Part shown: piece after piece, positions 43,945 to 52,314 of the stretch | Numbering within the stretch: position 1 is the stretch's first letter | Layout: the number at the start of each line of letters is the position of its first letter | Assembly: GCF_003058085.1 (NCBI RefSeq) | Contig: NZ_QBUD01000016.1 | Span: 1-64,000 of the forward strand | From: Yoonia sediminilitoris | GTDB taxonomy: Bacteria; Pseudomonadota; Alphaproteobacteria; Rhodobacterales; Rhodobacteraceae | DNA: 64,000 nt | Direction of reading: 5' to 3' | Made by a program: the position numbers and the translations under genes | Notes under the pieces: model-generated | Seen by the model: the letters and a program-made list of their open reading frames with translations, nothing else | What the model was told of the DNA's origin: nothing | Databases searched by the model: none

Positions 43945-44697
43945 TTAGTGTGCGGGATGCAGTGCGTCTTTCAGATAGACACACGTCAAAATAGTGAAAA
44001 CATAGGCCTGAATACCGGCCACCAGGACCTCAAGCCCGTAGATCGCGGTGATGCCAAGGATCGCGACGGGGCTGACCAGTGTCAAAGCCGCAAAGCCTGC
44101 GAACACCTTGATAACCGCGTGACCAGCCATGATGTTGCCTGCCAAACGAATGGAGTGGCTGACAGGGCGCACGAAGTAGGAAATCACTTCGATCACGGCA
44201 ATAATAGGACGCAGTATCGCAGGCGCGTCCGACATCCAGAACAACCCAAGGAAAGCTGCGCCATTTTTGACAAAACCAAGGATCGTCACCGCGATGAATA
44301 CGCCGAAACCGAGGATGGCCGTAACTGCAATCATTGATGTCGGGCTGTAGGACATCGGCAGCAACGCCAGATAGTTCGCAAACAGGATGAACAGAAACAG
44401 CGTCATGATGTAGGGGAAGTATTTCACGCCGTCCTTGCCGGTGACGTCTTCGACCATCTTGTAGATGAAGCCATAGATCATCTCGCCAATGCTTTGCAGC
44501 TTGGACGGCACAATCGCGCGCCCACGCGTGCCAAGGACGAACACGCCGACAATCGCCAGCACTGCAATCGCCATCCAAAGCGTCGCGTTGGTCACAGTGT
44601 ACCAATGCACCGGCCCGTCACCGAACAACGGCTTGACGATAAACTGGTCCAGCGGATGGAAAACCAGACCACCTTCGGAATGTTCTTCAGTCGCCAC
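43945..44697 (-). CDS. atpB: F0F1 ATP synthase subunit a
   Basis: The 250-residue membrane protein forms the proton half-channels. Five or six helices are visible, and the essential Arg lies in [23 protein letters not shown] at 44697 is chosen because AAAGG sits eight bases upstream; a GTG three codons earlier at 44706 has the AAAGG directly against it. The gene overlaps the atpI 3' end by 11 bases, suggesting coupling. Confidence 0.94.
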   Translation of the reverse strand: MATEEHSEGGLVFHPLDQFIVKPLFGDGPVHWYTVTNATLWMAIAVLAIVGVFVLGTRGRAIVPSKLQSIGEMIYGFIYKMVEDVTGKDGVKYFPYIMTLFLFILFANYLALLPMSYSPTSMIAVTAILGFGVFIAVTILGFVKNGAAFLGLFWMSDAPAILRPIIAVIEVISYFVRPVSHSIRLAGNIMAGHAVIKVFAGFAALTLVSPVAILGITAIYGLEVLVAGIQAYVFTILTCVYLKDALHPAH

Positions 44698-45022
44698 TTG
44701 CGTCACCCTTTTCTTTTGCAGCTTCTTGCTGCTTCATCTGCACTTCCTTGGCGGATCGCATCATGGTCAAGACACCAGCCGCGAGGCCAAAGAAAATAAA
44801 CAGCACCAAAAACAACGGCATCGTCCCAAACAGGGTATCCAGTCCGTATCCGATGCCAAAGCCAATCGCGAGACCGGCAACAAGCTCTATCACCATCCGC
44901 CAGGCAAGCTGCGCCTGAGAGTAGTGTTCTTCCGAGTGGTCCTTGACCGTTTCCGGCTCTTTGAGCGCCGCGATCTTCTCCTCGAGCGCCTTGAGACGGT
45001 TAGGGTCAATCGGGTCAGTCAT
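44687..45022 (-). CDS. atpI: ATP synthase assembly protein AtpI
   Basis: The 111-residue protein has a Glu/Lys-rich N-terminal half and two membrane helices ([20 protein letters not shown] and [20 protein letters not shown]). AtpI assists assembly of the c ring. It is first in the atpI-B-E-G-F cluster. The F1 genes are not in the window, as is usual in alphaproteobacteria, where F0 and F1 operons are split. Confidence 0.92.
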   Translation of the reverse strand: MTDPIDPNRLKALEEKIAALKEPETVKDHSEEHYSQAQLAWRMVIELVAGLAIGFGIGYGLDTLFGTMPLFLVLFIFFGLAAGVLTMMRSAKEVQMKQQEAAKEKGDASGD

Positions 45023-45051
45023 CGTGTTGGACCTTCTGAAAGGTTGGGTGA

Positions 45052-45080
45052 GGTTTATGTTGGCGACCAGAGAGAGTCAA
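45052..45080 (-). promoter_or_regulatory. Possible promoter of the atp operon
   Basis: On the minus strand, TTGACT (45080-45075) stands 17 bases from TAAACC (45057-45052), 30 bases before the atpI start. The -35 is good and the -10 is poor, so the assignment is tentative. Confidence 0.4.
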
Positions 45081-45185
45081 GCAAAGCTGATACCTGCATA
45101 ACCCATTGATATAAAACATAAGAACAAGCGTTGCGGTCGACCTGCCCCACAGCGAAAGCCCCTGTTTGCTGTGCGTGGCTTATTT

Positions 45186-45197
45186 AACCAATCGGTT
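45186..45197. promoter_or_regulatory. Possible ArsR-family operator
   Basis: AACC-AATC-GGTT is an inverted repeat about 70 bases before the ArsR-type gene. ArsR repressors that are autoregulated often bind AACC/GGTT-type repeats in AT-rich surroundings (here TATTTAACC and GGTTGATTAT). This is suggestive only. Confidence 0.35.
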
Positions 45198-45267
45198 GAT
45201 TATCGCCACGGCGATCAGGGGACCGATCACGAAACGCTGGCTTGGCTGCCCATTGGTTGCTAGGACC

Positions 45268-45594
45268 ATGGCAATGGCCCAAACACTTGACACCATTTTT
45301 GCGGCGCTTGCCGACCCCACCCGCCGCGCGATCCTGTCGATGCTGCTGGAAGACGACATGGCTGTGACCGACGTGGCCGAGCCTTTTGCCATGTCGCTGG
45401 CCGCTATCTCAAAACATCTGGGCGTGCTGACTGCGGCTGGCCTTGTGACCCAGGAAAAGCGCGGCCGCGTGAAATGGTGCAAACTGGAACCGGACGCATT
45501 GCGGGATGCATCGGTCTGGATGCAGGCATTCGGCCAGATGGAAGCGGTTGATCTTGATCAGTTCGAAGCGTTCCTTGCCGGGGAACTCGAATAG
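45268..45594 (+). CDS. ArsR-family winged-helix regulator
   Basis: The 108-residue protein has the ArsR fold: LDTIFAALADPTRRAILSML, DDMAVTDVAEPFAMSLAAIS, KHLGVLTAAGLVTQEKRGRV. No metal-binding Cys pair (CxC) is present, so it is of the SdpR/non-metal type that usually pairs with SRPBCC proteins, but no such gene follows. Starts at 45268 and 45274 are both possible. Its partner could be elsewhere. It is divergent from the atp operon. Confidence 0.9.
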   Translation: MAMAQTLDTIFAALADPTRRAILSMLLEDDMAVTDVAEPFAMSLAAISKHLGVLTAAGLVTQEKRGRVKWCKLEPDALRDASVWMQAFGQMEAVDLDQFEAFLAGELE

Positions 45595-45615
45595 CCCCAA
45601 GCCAAGGCTGCCCCG

Positions 45616-46497
45616 CTACCCTTCGTCCCGCAGCAGCAAGACAAGAGCGACCATCGTCAGGCCGACCCCCAGAAAAACGAGCATGGGCGGCACCGCCCCG
45701 CCCAGCGCCACATCCCACAGGATAACCCACGAGGGAGTCAGATAGGTGTAGGCCATCACCTTTGAACTGGGCAGCCTGAGTGTGGCGAACTGTAAAAGCG
45801 TAAAAGTGGCTGCACTGGCAAAAACGGCAGTGTAGCCAATCGTAATCCAGACAATCGGCGGCAGATCCCGCCAGACGGTCTGCTGCAAATCGGACCATCC
45901 GACAGCGGTCAACATGATTGCACCTGCCAGCAGCACCCCGAATGAAAAAACGACGGCAGGTTCACCCCGGTTCAGCTTGCGCACCAAAGGGGTATAGACC
46001 GCGTGCCCGACACAGCCCCAGAAATATATCCACTCACCCTTGCCAATTTCGAACCGCAAGATTGCAGCGATATCCGCCCGAAAAATGACCCAGACCGCCC
46101 CGACCGCCCCAATCGCCAAGGCAAAACCCATGCGCGGCGTCAGCATTTGCCGCAACAACAGATAGCCAAAGCCTGCGGTCAGGATCGGTGTCAGCGTAAA
46201 GACCGCCGCAGCGCTGACTGGCGGAGCGGTTTTCAAACCCTCAAACATCAGCACAAAATAGGTGACAAAAAAGACGGCCAGGATGACATATCGCCAAGGT
46301 GCCGCAGCCGCCTGCCTGCTGAAACCCGATGTCATTGCAACAACAACGCCCATCACGACCACTGCAAACCAGAATCGCACGGTGTTCAGCGCGAGTGGGG
46401 TAATGTCATTGGCCGCCAGCGCACCCAGCGCAAAAGACCCCGCCACCAGCAGCGAAAAAAGCAACATGGCCAGATGTCCGGCCCTTGCAGGTCCCAT
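45616..46497 (-). CDS. DMT-family (EamA) exporter
   Basis: The 293-residue membrane protein has ten predicted helices in two EamA repeats: GHLAMLLFSLLVAGSFALGA at the start and PPIVWITIGYTAVFASAATF in the second half. The family exports small metabolites and amino-acid derivatives. Its start overlaps the stop of the LysR gene by one base (TGATG), so it is translated with its likely regulator. Substrate unknown. Confidence 0.9.
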   Translation of the reverse strand: MGPARAGHLAMLLFSLLVAGSFALGALAANDITPLALNTVRFWFAVVVMGVVVAMTSGFSRQAAAAPWRYVILAVFFVTYFVLMFEGLKTAPPVSAAAVFTLTPILTAGFGYLLLRQMLTPRMGFALAIGAVGAVWVIFRADIAAILRFEIGKGEWIYFWGCVGHAVYTPLVRKLNRGEPAVVFSFGVLLAGAIMLTAVGWSDLQQTVWRDLPPIVWITIGYTAVFASAATFTLLQFATLRLPSSKVMAYTYLTPSWVILWDVALGGAVPPMLVFLGVGLTMVALVLLLRDEG

Positions 46498-47375
46498 CAC
46501 AGAGCAGGCTTCCTGACCTGATCCTTGAGAATCCGCAAGAACGCCTGCACCTTGGTCGTCCGGTGCAGATCGACATGTGTAACCAACCACAAGGGCGCGG
46601 CCCATGTGTCAAGCCGGGGCATCACTTCGGTCAGTTCAGGATGGTTGGCCAGATCATGGGCGCCGACAAACCCGATGCCTGCCCCGGCCAGGATAGCATC
46701 AAGCATATTGCGGTTGTCATTGGCGCGATATTTGATGCGGTCATCGCTGACGACGCCGCGCAGCCACCGCTGAAACGGGGCACGGCTGTTCTCGTCGTCA
46801 CTGGCCACAAACCAATGGTTCTGAAGATCTCCCTCGCCGTCGGGCAACCCGTGCCGCGCGATGTAGGCGGCAGAGGCAACAAGTGCGACATCAAGCGACA
46901 GGAAAGGTTGTACAACATTATCAGGCTCTTCGGGCATGGCACCTGCCCGGATCGCCACATGCGCTTCCCCGTATTCAAGGCGGAACAACCGGTCACCGGT
47001 CTGATAGCGCACCGTGATGTCCGGGTTTTGCTCCTGAAAGGCAACAAGGATTGGGGTCAACATGCGCGACAAGCCGTCTACCGACGTCACGAGCAAATCG
47101 CCCGACACGCCTTCGCCTTGCCCCCTGATCCGTCCGGCCAATTGAGTGAACTGGTCGTCCGTGGCCTTTGCCACCTGCAGCAAGTCCTGCCCGGCCTCCG
47201 TTGCCGTATACCCGCGGGCATGACGCTGAAACAGCTTGACACCCAAACGGGATTCCAGCGCGTCGATATGGCGAATGACGGTTGCATGATGCACGCCCAA
47301 TTGCTCAGCGGCACCACTGACCGTGCCCTTGCGGGCCACCTGGTAGGCGGTGCGTATTTCGTCCCAGTTATCCAT
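46497..47375 (-). CDS. LysR-family transcriptional regulator
   Basis: The 292-residue regulator starts with the LysR helix-turn-helix (AYQVARKGTVSGAAEQLGVH, HATVIRHIDALESRLGVKLF) and has a C-terminal effector-binding domain. The HTH has His-His-Ala in place of the common Ser-Gln-Pro/Ser-x-Ser, as in a subset of LysR proteins. ATG at 47375 is the natural start. It is directly upstream of and coupled to the EamA exporter gene, which it may control. Confidence 0.9.
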   Translation of the reverse strand: MDNWDEIRTAYQVARKGTVSGAAEQLGVHHATVIRHIDALESRLGVKLFQRHARGYTATEAGQDLLQVAKATDDQFTQLAGRIRGQGEGVSGDLLVTSVDGLSRMLTPILVAFQEQNPDITVRYQTGDRLFRLEYGEAHVAIRAGAMPEEPDNVVQPFLSLDVALVASAAYIARHGLPDGEGDLQNHWFVASDDENSRAPFQRWLRGVVSDDRIKYRANDNRNMLDAILAGAGIGFVGAHDLANHPELTEVMPRLDTWAAPLWLVTHVDLHRTTKVQAFLRILKDQVRKPAL

Positions 47376-47510
47376 GCGGCAAACCCTGTGCGAAAACAAA
47401 CATAGTGGCGGCGTTATCCGCAAATTCGTGCGTCAGCGCAAGGGCGGAACCTACCAAAACCGTAAGATGAATCTTGATCCATTCCCGTTTCGGGGTGGAC
47501 GACGCCGCAA

Positions 47511-47879
47511 ATGCACTACCTCACACGCATGAAAAAAAGCATCAACTTCCTGCGCGGCGCGCTTGCGCTTGCATTTCTTTATTTCGGCCTGCGCAAACTT
47601 GTCGGCTATCATGTCGACGTCGCGATCTACGAGGCGATCGGCTTTGGTCAGTTCCCCCGCTATATTACCGGCACGGTCGAGGTCACTGGCGCACTGCTAT
47701 TGTGGAAGCGAGGTCTGGAAGGGTTTGCAGCACTTCTCTTGCTGGCCACTGTAACCATCGGGCTTTGCGCGCTGCTGTTATGGGTAGGCCCCCCATATTG
47801 GCACATGATCGCGCTGATTATTGCCAGTTCTACAATGGTTGGGCATCATCGCAGGCAAATTCTGCAATTGATGGGCTAA
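47511..47879 (+). CDS. DoxX-like membrane protein
   Basis: The 122-residue protein has four membrane helices and the DoxX-like pattern: LRGALALAFLYFGLRKLVGY, then YITGTVEVTGALLLWKRGLE and a C-terminal TVTIGLCALLLWVGPPYWH. ATG at 47529 is an alternative start (MKKSINF); ATG at 47511 has a GGGGTGGA upstream. Function of this branch is unknown. It stands alone, divergent from the LysR gene. Confidence 0.8.
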   Translation: MHYLTRMKKSINFLRGALALAFLYFGLRKLVGYHVDVAIYEAIGFGQFPRYITGTVEVTGALLLWKRGLEGFAALLLLATVTIGLCALLLWVGPPYWHMIALIIASSTMVGHHRRQILQLMG

Positions 47880-48272
47880 TCGGGCCATGCGCACATGTTT
47901 GGCCGCAAAACAGTCATCCATGACCTTGCAGACCCAGAAAGAGCACCAAAACGGGGTCCCGATACATCCGGCGGCGCTGGTGCTGACAGGCGGAATGGAT
48001 GCAGGAACCCAACCGGCCACAGAAAACCATTACGGGGGCAATGGGACCAAAAGGCAGCCGATGCAATCAATGCATCGCTTGCCAATATTGTTGACTCAGA
48101 CCGCCGCCGGGCGTAAAGGCCCCTTAAACCCCGGATTGCAACAGCTTTCCGGTCCCCGTTTATCAGGGGATCGCCCTCCGTCAACGCGTTGCGTCCACGG
48201 GGGCGCTACTGCTTTTCGCTTTGGCTTCTTATATAGCCAAGGCAACCGAAACGACTAAGGGGCCCACGGCCG
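47880..48272. other. Gene-free stretch before ffh
   Basis: These 393 bases hold no supported gene; the frames present (up to 123 codons) lack family likeness. A TATATA box (48230-48235) lies about 38 bases ahead of ffh, without a good -35 at normal spacing. The 4.5S RNA gene that serves Ffh is not recognisable here: the conserved GGTCAGGTCCGGAAGGAAGC core is absent. Confidence 0.55.
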
Positions 48273-49760
48273 ATGTTTGAGAATCTATCTGAACGCCTGT
48301 CAGGCGTCTTTGACAAACTCACCAAGCAAGGTGCGCTTTCTGACGATGATGTGAAGACCGCCCTGCGCGAAGTGCGCGTGGCGTTGCTCGAGGCTGACGT
48401 CTCGCTACCCGTCGCCCGTGATTTCATCAAGGCTGTGCAGGAAAAGGCCACAGGTCAGGCCGTTACGAAATCGATCACCCCCGGCCAGCAGGTCGTCAAG
48501 ATCGTGCATGACGAATTGCAGCATGTTCTCACAGGTGACGCAGATCCCGGTGCGCTGAAAATCGACAACCCGCCTGCCCCGATCCTGATGGTCGGTCTGC
48601 AAGGGTCGGGTAAGACAACGACCACTGCCAAGCTGGCCAAGCGCCTGAAAGAACGCGAAGGCAAGCGGGTGCTGATGGCCTCGCTTGACACCAACCGCCC
48701 AGCCGCGATGGAGCAGTTGGCGATTCTGGGTGGCCAGATTGGCGTCGATACATTGCCGATTGTCCCCGGTGAAGACCCCGTCCAGATCGCAAGGCGCGCC
48801 AAGACACAAGCCGGCTTGGGCGGCTATGATGTCTATATGCTCGACACGGCTGGCCGTCTGCATATCGATCAGGAACTGATCGCCCAAGCCGCCGCTGTAC
48901 GCGACGTGGCCAACCCGCGCGAAACGCTGTTGGTCGTTGACGGCCTGACTGGGCAGGACGCGGTCAATGTGGCGCAGGAATTCGACGACAAGATCGGCGT
49001 CACCGGCGTGGTCCTGACACGTATGGACGGTGACGGGCGCGGTGGTGCGGCCCTGTCGATGCGGGCCATCACCGGCAAGCCAATTCGCTTTGTCGGTCTC
49101 GGCGAAAAGATGGACGCGATCGAGACCTTCGAGCCGGAGCGCATCGCAGGCCGCATCCTTGGCATGGGCGACATTGTGGCCCTTGTCGAAAAGGCACAGG
49201 AAACCATCGAGGCCGAACAGGCCGAACGCATGATGAAACGGTTCCAAAAGGGCCGGTTCAACATGAACGACCTGAAAATGCAGCTTGAGCAGATGATGAA
49301 AATGGGCGGCATGGAAGGCATGATGGGCATGATGCCCGGCATGAACAAAATGGGTAAACAGATGGCCGAGGCGGGCATGGATGACAGTATCCTCAAGCGC
49401 CAGATCGCCCTGATCAATTCGATGACCAAGAAAGAACGCGCCAATCCTGACCTGCTGGCCGCCAGCCGCAAGAAACGCATCGCCAAGGGGGCGGGGCTTG
49501 AGGTGTCCGAACTCAACCGTCTGGTCAAACAGCACAAGCAAATGGCTGGCATGATGAAAAAGATGGGCAAGGGCGGGATGCTGAAACAAGCCATGAAAGG
49601 CATGTTCGGCAAAGGCGGTGCCATGCCTGACATGAACGACCCAAAGGCGATGGAAGAAGCTGCCAAAGCAATGCAGGGTAAAATGCCCGGCGGCATGCCC
49701 GGCTTGGGTGGCGGCATGCAGTTGCCACCGGGACTGTCAGGATTTGGCAAGAAAAAATGA
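48273..49760 (+). CDS. ffh: Signal recognition particle protein Ffh
   Basis: The 495-residue GTPase binds 4.5S RNA and signal sequences to target proteins to the membrane. It has the N domain, the GTPase domain with P-loop GLQGSGKTTTTAK (108-120), the DTAGRLHIDQEL box and TRMDGDGRGGAALSM, and a methionine-rich M domain (MKMGGMEGMMGMMPGMNKMG). The Met-rich tail continues to the C-terminus. The last codons overlap the next start (ATGA). Confidence 0.97.
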   Translation: MFENLSERLSGVFDKLTKQGALSDDDVKTALREVRVALLEADVSLPVARDFIKAVQEKATGQAVTKSITPGQQVVKIVHDELQHVLTGDADPGALKIDNPPAPILMVGLQGSGKTTTTAKLAKRLKEREGKRVLMASLDTNRPAAMEQLAILGGQIGVDTLPIVPGEDPVQIARRAKTQAGLGGYDVYMLDTAGRLHIDQELIAQAAAVRDVANPRETLLVVDGLTGQDAVNVAQEFDDKIGVTGVVLTRMDGDGRGGAALSMRAITGKPIRFVGLGEKMDAIETFEPERIAGRILGMGDIVALVEKAQETIEAEQAERMMKRFQKGRFNMNDLKMQLEQMMKMGGMEGMMGMMPGMNKMGKQMAEAGMDDSILKRQIALINSMTKKERANPDLLAASRKKRIAKGAGLEVSELNRLVKQHKQMAGMMKKMGKGGMLKQAMKGMFGKGGAMPDMNDPKAMEEAAKAMQGKMPGGMPGLGGGMQLPPGLSGFGKKK

Positions 49761-50305
49761 CGCCCGCCCCGACCCTCACCACAGCCCGGCTTTTGCTGCG
49801 CGGCCCTGAAAAGCGCGATCTCGCCCCATTCACGAAATGGGTGACGACATCCGCGCGGATGAAGGCTGTGGGCGGCAACGACAATGAGGGCAACGCATGG
49901 CGCGGGTTTCTGGCAGGTATCGGCCACTGGCAGTGGCACGGCTATGGCCTTTTCACGGTGACGGACAAGGCAACGGGTATTGCGGCCGGGCGCGTTGGCA
50001 TTTTGCATCACGTGGAATGGCCACAGCCGGAATTGGCATGGCATGTCTACGACGGGTTCGAGGGCAAATCCTATGCGTTCGAGGCGGCCTGCGCTGTCCG
50101 CGAATGGGCGGGCGGTACGCTTGGGCTGCAACCGCTGATATCGCTCATCGCGCCGACGAATTTCCGGTCCCTGAATCTGGCCACACGGCTGGGCTGCGTC
50201 GAAGAAAGCCGGGACAAGGTACGGGATGAAAAGGTCATTGTCTTTCGACACTTGCGTCATGACGATCCGCGCGCGCGGACCCAGGCATCACGGGCAATCG
50301 CATGA
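49757..50305 (+). CDS. GNAT N-acetyltransferase, tandem copy 1
   Basis: The 182-residue GNAT enzyme of the RimJ/RimL branch has a strand/helix core: start LTTARLLLRGPEKRDLAPFT, GHWQWHGYGLFTVTDKATGI, and a degenerate acetyl-CoA loop (GFEGKSYAFEAACAVREWA), where the canonical Gly-x-Gly/Ala reads Gly-Lys-Ser-Tyr. That suggests altered cofactor binding. It overlaps ffh and the next GNAT gene by ATGA at both ends. The substrate is unknown; the context suggests an N-terminal or ribosome-linked acetyltransferase. Confidence 0.88.
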   Translation: MTPAPTLTTARLLLRGPEKRDLAPFTKWVTTSARMKAVGGNDNEGNAWRGFLAGIGHWQWHGYGLFTVTDKATGIAAGRVGILHHVEWPQPELAWHVYDGFEGKSYAFEAACAVREWAGGTLGLQPLISLIAPTNFRSLNLATRLGCVEESRDKVRDEKVIVFRHLRHDDPRARTQASRAIA

Positions 50306-50817
50306 CGTGTCTCGCGCTTACCACTGACCGGCTGACCATGCGCCGCCCTGTCGCTTCCGACTGGGATGCCTATCACGACTTCATGATGTCGGACCGGGCC
50401 GCATTTTTTGGCAGCAGTGGCGATTTGGCGGCAACCTGGAAAACATTTGCCGCCGAACTGGGCCATTGGCAGATGTACGGTTGTGGCATGTGGGCCGTCA
50501 CGATGACCGGCAACGATACAATCATTGGACTGGTCGGCCCATGGTGCCCGCCGCACTGGCCTGAAAAGGAAATCGGCTGGATCATGCTGTCGGCTGATGT
50601 GGAAGGCAAGGGGATCGCCACCGAAGCCGCACGTGCTGCTTTGGCCCACGCCTTTGGCGGTCTGGGATGGGAAACGGCAGTCAGCTATATTTGGCCGGAA
50701 AATCTACGCTCGATCCGGCTGGCAGAAAAGCTGGGTGCTGTCGTGGACCCGACCGCAACCGGCCCCGCTCCCGAAGTGTTGGTCTATCGGCATCACAAAC
50801 CGGAGCCGTCGCAATGA
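50302..50817 (+). CDS. GNAT N-acetyltransferase, tandem copy 2
   Basis: The 171-residue GNAT protein is paralogous to its neighbours: LTTDRLTMRRPVASDWDAYH, GHWQMYGCGMWAVTMTGNDT, and acetyl-CoA loop EGKGIATEAARAALAHA, which is intact here. The conserved ENLRSIRLAEKLGA motif closes the domain. It overlaps both flanking GNAT genes by four bases (ATGA), so translation of all three is coupled. Confidence 0.9.
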   Translation: MTCLALTTDRLTMRRPVASDWDAYHDFMMSDRAAFFGSSGDLAATWKTFAAELGHWQMYGCGMWAVTMTGNDTIIGLVGPWCPPHWPEKEIGWIMLSADVEGKGIATEAARAALAHAFGGLGWETAVSYIWPENLRSIRLAEKLGAVVDPTATGPAPEVLVYRHHKPEPSQ

Positions 50818-51326
50818 TCCCGGTGCTTCACACAGAGCGATTGACACTGCGCCCGCCGGAGTGGGCCGATTTTGACGCCTATGCCGCTTTCCGCGCCTCG
50901 CCCCGTTTGAAAATAGTGGGCGGGCCCTTTAACCGGCGGGAAGCGTTTCACCAGTTGTGCGCCATCATCGGCCATTGGGGCCTGCGCGGATTTGGCCGCT
51001 GGCTGGTTGCTGACAAAGGGACGGACGCGCCTTTGGGCGTTGTCGGGCTCTACCTGCCTGAAGGCTGGCCTGCGCCAGAACTGGCCTGGTCTGTTTTTGA
51101 TGCGGCCGAGGGCAAGGGCATCGCGGCCGAGGCCGCACGCGCAGCACGCGCCTATGCCTATGATACGTTGGGCTGGCCATCGCTGATGAGCGCCGTGCAT
51201 CCGTCGAATGCCCGCGCCGTGGCGCTGGCAAAACGGTTGGGCTGCACGCCTGATGGCACGTTTGAACACCCCGACTACGGGCATTTGCAGATCTGGAACC
51301 ATCCCGCCCCACAGGATCTGACATGA
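50814..51326 (+). CDS. GNAT N-acetyltransferase, tandem copy 3
   Basis: The 170-residue GNAT protein resembles copy 2: LHTERLTLRPPEWADFDAYA, GHWGLRGFGRWLVADKGTDA, acetyl-CoA loop EGKGIAAEAARAARAYA and PSNARAVALAKRLGC. The ATG at 50814 overlaps the previous stop by ATGA. It ends 39 bases before the chorismate mutase gene. The three genes are probably the result of tandem duplication. Confidence 0.9.
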   Translation: MIPVLHTERLTLRPPEWADFDAYAAFRASPRLKIVGGPFNRREAFHQLCAIIGHWGLRGFGRWLVADKGTDAPLGVVGLYLPEGWPAPELAWSVFDAAEGKGIAAEAARAARAYAYDTLGWPSLMSAVHPSNARAVALAKRLGCTPDGTFEHPDYGHLQIWNHPAPQDLT

Positions 51327-51365
51327 ACCGCACATTTTACCCTGACCGCAAGAAAGGAGCCGGCA

Positions 51366-51662
51366 ATGACTGATGCCGCAACCCGTGCCGCCGAGATCCT
51401 CAGAGGTCATCGCGAGAGCATTGACCGCCTTGACGCGATCCTTGTCTATACGCTGGGCGAGCGGTTCAAACATACGCAGGCTGTCGGTGTTTTGAAAGCT
51501 GAACACGACCTGCCCCCGTCCGACCCCGCGCGCGAAGAAAAGCAGATTGCGCGGCTCACCGACCTTGCAAAACGGGCCGATCTTGACCCGGAATTTGCCA
51601 AGAAATTCCTGAACTTCATTATTCAGGAAGTCATCCAACACCACAAACAACATCAATCGTAG
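51366..51662 (+). CDS. Chorismate mutase (AroQ type)
   Basis: The 98-residue all-helical protein has the AroQ signature: HRESIDRLDAILVYTLGERF near residues 15-34, then the Lys-rich helix with KAEHDLPPSDPAREEKQIAR and a third helix (PEFAKKFLNFIIQEVIQHHK). It converts chorismate to prephenate for Phe/Tyr synthesis. A GAAAGGAG sequence precedes the ATG. Its presence before rpsP is a recurring alphaproteobacterial layout. Its end overlaps the first bases of a palindromic repeat. Confidence 0.93.
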   Translation: MTDAATRAAEILRGHRESIDRLDAILVYTLGERFKHTQAVGVLKAEHDLPPSDPAREEKQIARLTDLAKRADLDPEFAKKFLNFIIQEVIQHHKQHQS

Positions 51663-51685
51663 GATGGGTTGAAACCCATCTTACG
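51658..51685. repeat. 28-bp palindrome, intergenic repeat copy 2
   Basis: CGTAGGATGGGTT-GA-AACCCATCTTACG pairs along its length with one G-U pair. It resembles the perfect palindrome at 29497-29522 (shared GATGGGTT and AACCCATCTTAC). The last five bases of chorismate mutase, including its TAG stop, lie inside it. It is followed by a near-repeat CCCATCTGTAAGGA that carries the rpsP ribosome-binding site. Confidence 0.75.
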
Positions 51686-51710
51686 GACCCATCTGTAAGG
51701 AGAAAATCTG

Positions 51711-52100
51711 ATGGCTATGAAAATTCGTTTGGCCCGTGGCGGCTCCAAAAAGCGCCCGTTTTATGCGATCGTTGCGGCAGACAGCCGTATGCCCCGCGAT
51801 GGCCGTTTCATCGAGAAACTGGGCACATATAACCCGATGCTGCCCAAAGACAGCGAAGAGCGCGTAAAGATGGACATCGAGCGCGTAAAGTACTGGTTGG
51901 GCCAAGGCGCGCAACCTACCGACCGCGTGTCACGCATGCTGGAAGCCGCAGGCGAACTGCCAAAGAAAGACCGCAGCAACCCCAAGAAGGGCACACCCGG
52001 CAAAGCCGCCCAGGCACGTATCGAGGAAAAGGCCGCCAAGGCTGCTGCCGCGGCAGAAGCCGCCGCTGCCCCTGCCGAAGAAGCCGCTGCGCAAGAGTAA
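51711..52100 (+). CDS. rpsP: 30S ribosomal protein S16
   Basis: The 129-residue protein starts [20 protein letters not shown] with the S16 core of about 80 residues ([20 protein letters not shown]). A C-terminal extension of some 35 residues, rich in Ala, Glu and Pro ([20 protein letters not shown]), is much longer than in E. coli (82 residues) but usual in alphaproteobacteria. TAAGGAG precedes the ATG. It opens the rpsP / rimM / trmD cluster. Confidence 0.96.
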   Translation: MAMKIRLARGGSKKRPFYAIVAADSRMPRDGRFIEKLGTYNPMLPKDSEERVKMDIERVKYWLGQGAQPTDRVSRMLEAAGELPKKDRSNPKKGTPGKAAQARIEEKAAKAAAAAEAAAAPAEEAAAQE

Positions 52101-52161
52101 GACATTTTGCGTTGCCCGGACATGCGTGCCGGGCAACGCCTCCCTTGCCGCATGAGGCCTC

Positions 52162-52314
52162 ATGTTTCGCTTGTTGCGCCTGATCATCTTTTCCCTATGC
52201 GCATTTGTGGCGGGGATATTTTATGAACGAAGTCATGCCGGTGATCGTTGCACAGCCGGTGGCGGCTTGTGGATCGACAAAATTTGCGTAGGAGTGGATC
52301 TGTCCAATGACTAA
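52162..52314 (+). CDS. Small membrane-anchored protein between rpsP and rimM
   Basis: This 50-residue frame starts with a membrane helix ([20 protein letters not shown]), followed by [20 protein letters not shown] with two cysteines. The stop overlaps the rimM start (AATGACTAA, eight shared bases), typical of coupled translation. It is likely exported or inner-membrane anchored. The length, hydrophobic helix and overlap make it credible, though small proteins here are seldom described. The ribosome-binding site is weak (GAGGCCTC). Confidence 0.7.
   Translation: MFRLLRLIIFSLCAFVAGIFYERSHAGDRCTAGGGLWIDKICVGVDLSND

Noticed and set aside
47464..47475. AAGATGAATCTT as a third copy of the GTAAGATGGGTT palindrome
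   Set aside because: Only the flank CCGTAAGATG is shared; the GGGTT/AACCC arms are missing, so the match may be chance.
47880..48272. 4.5S (SRP) RNA gene near ffh or dnaX
   Set aside because: The conserved GGTCAGGTCCGGAAGGAAGC core was not found in either intergenic region.
48405..50260. Long minus-strand frames (394 and 463 codons) opposite ffh and the first GNAT gene
   Set aside because: They are open only because of the high-GC codon use of ffh; they have no family likeness.
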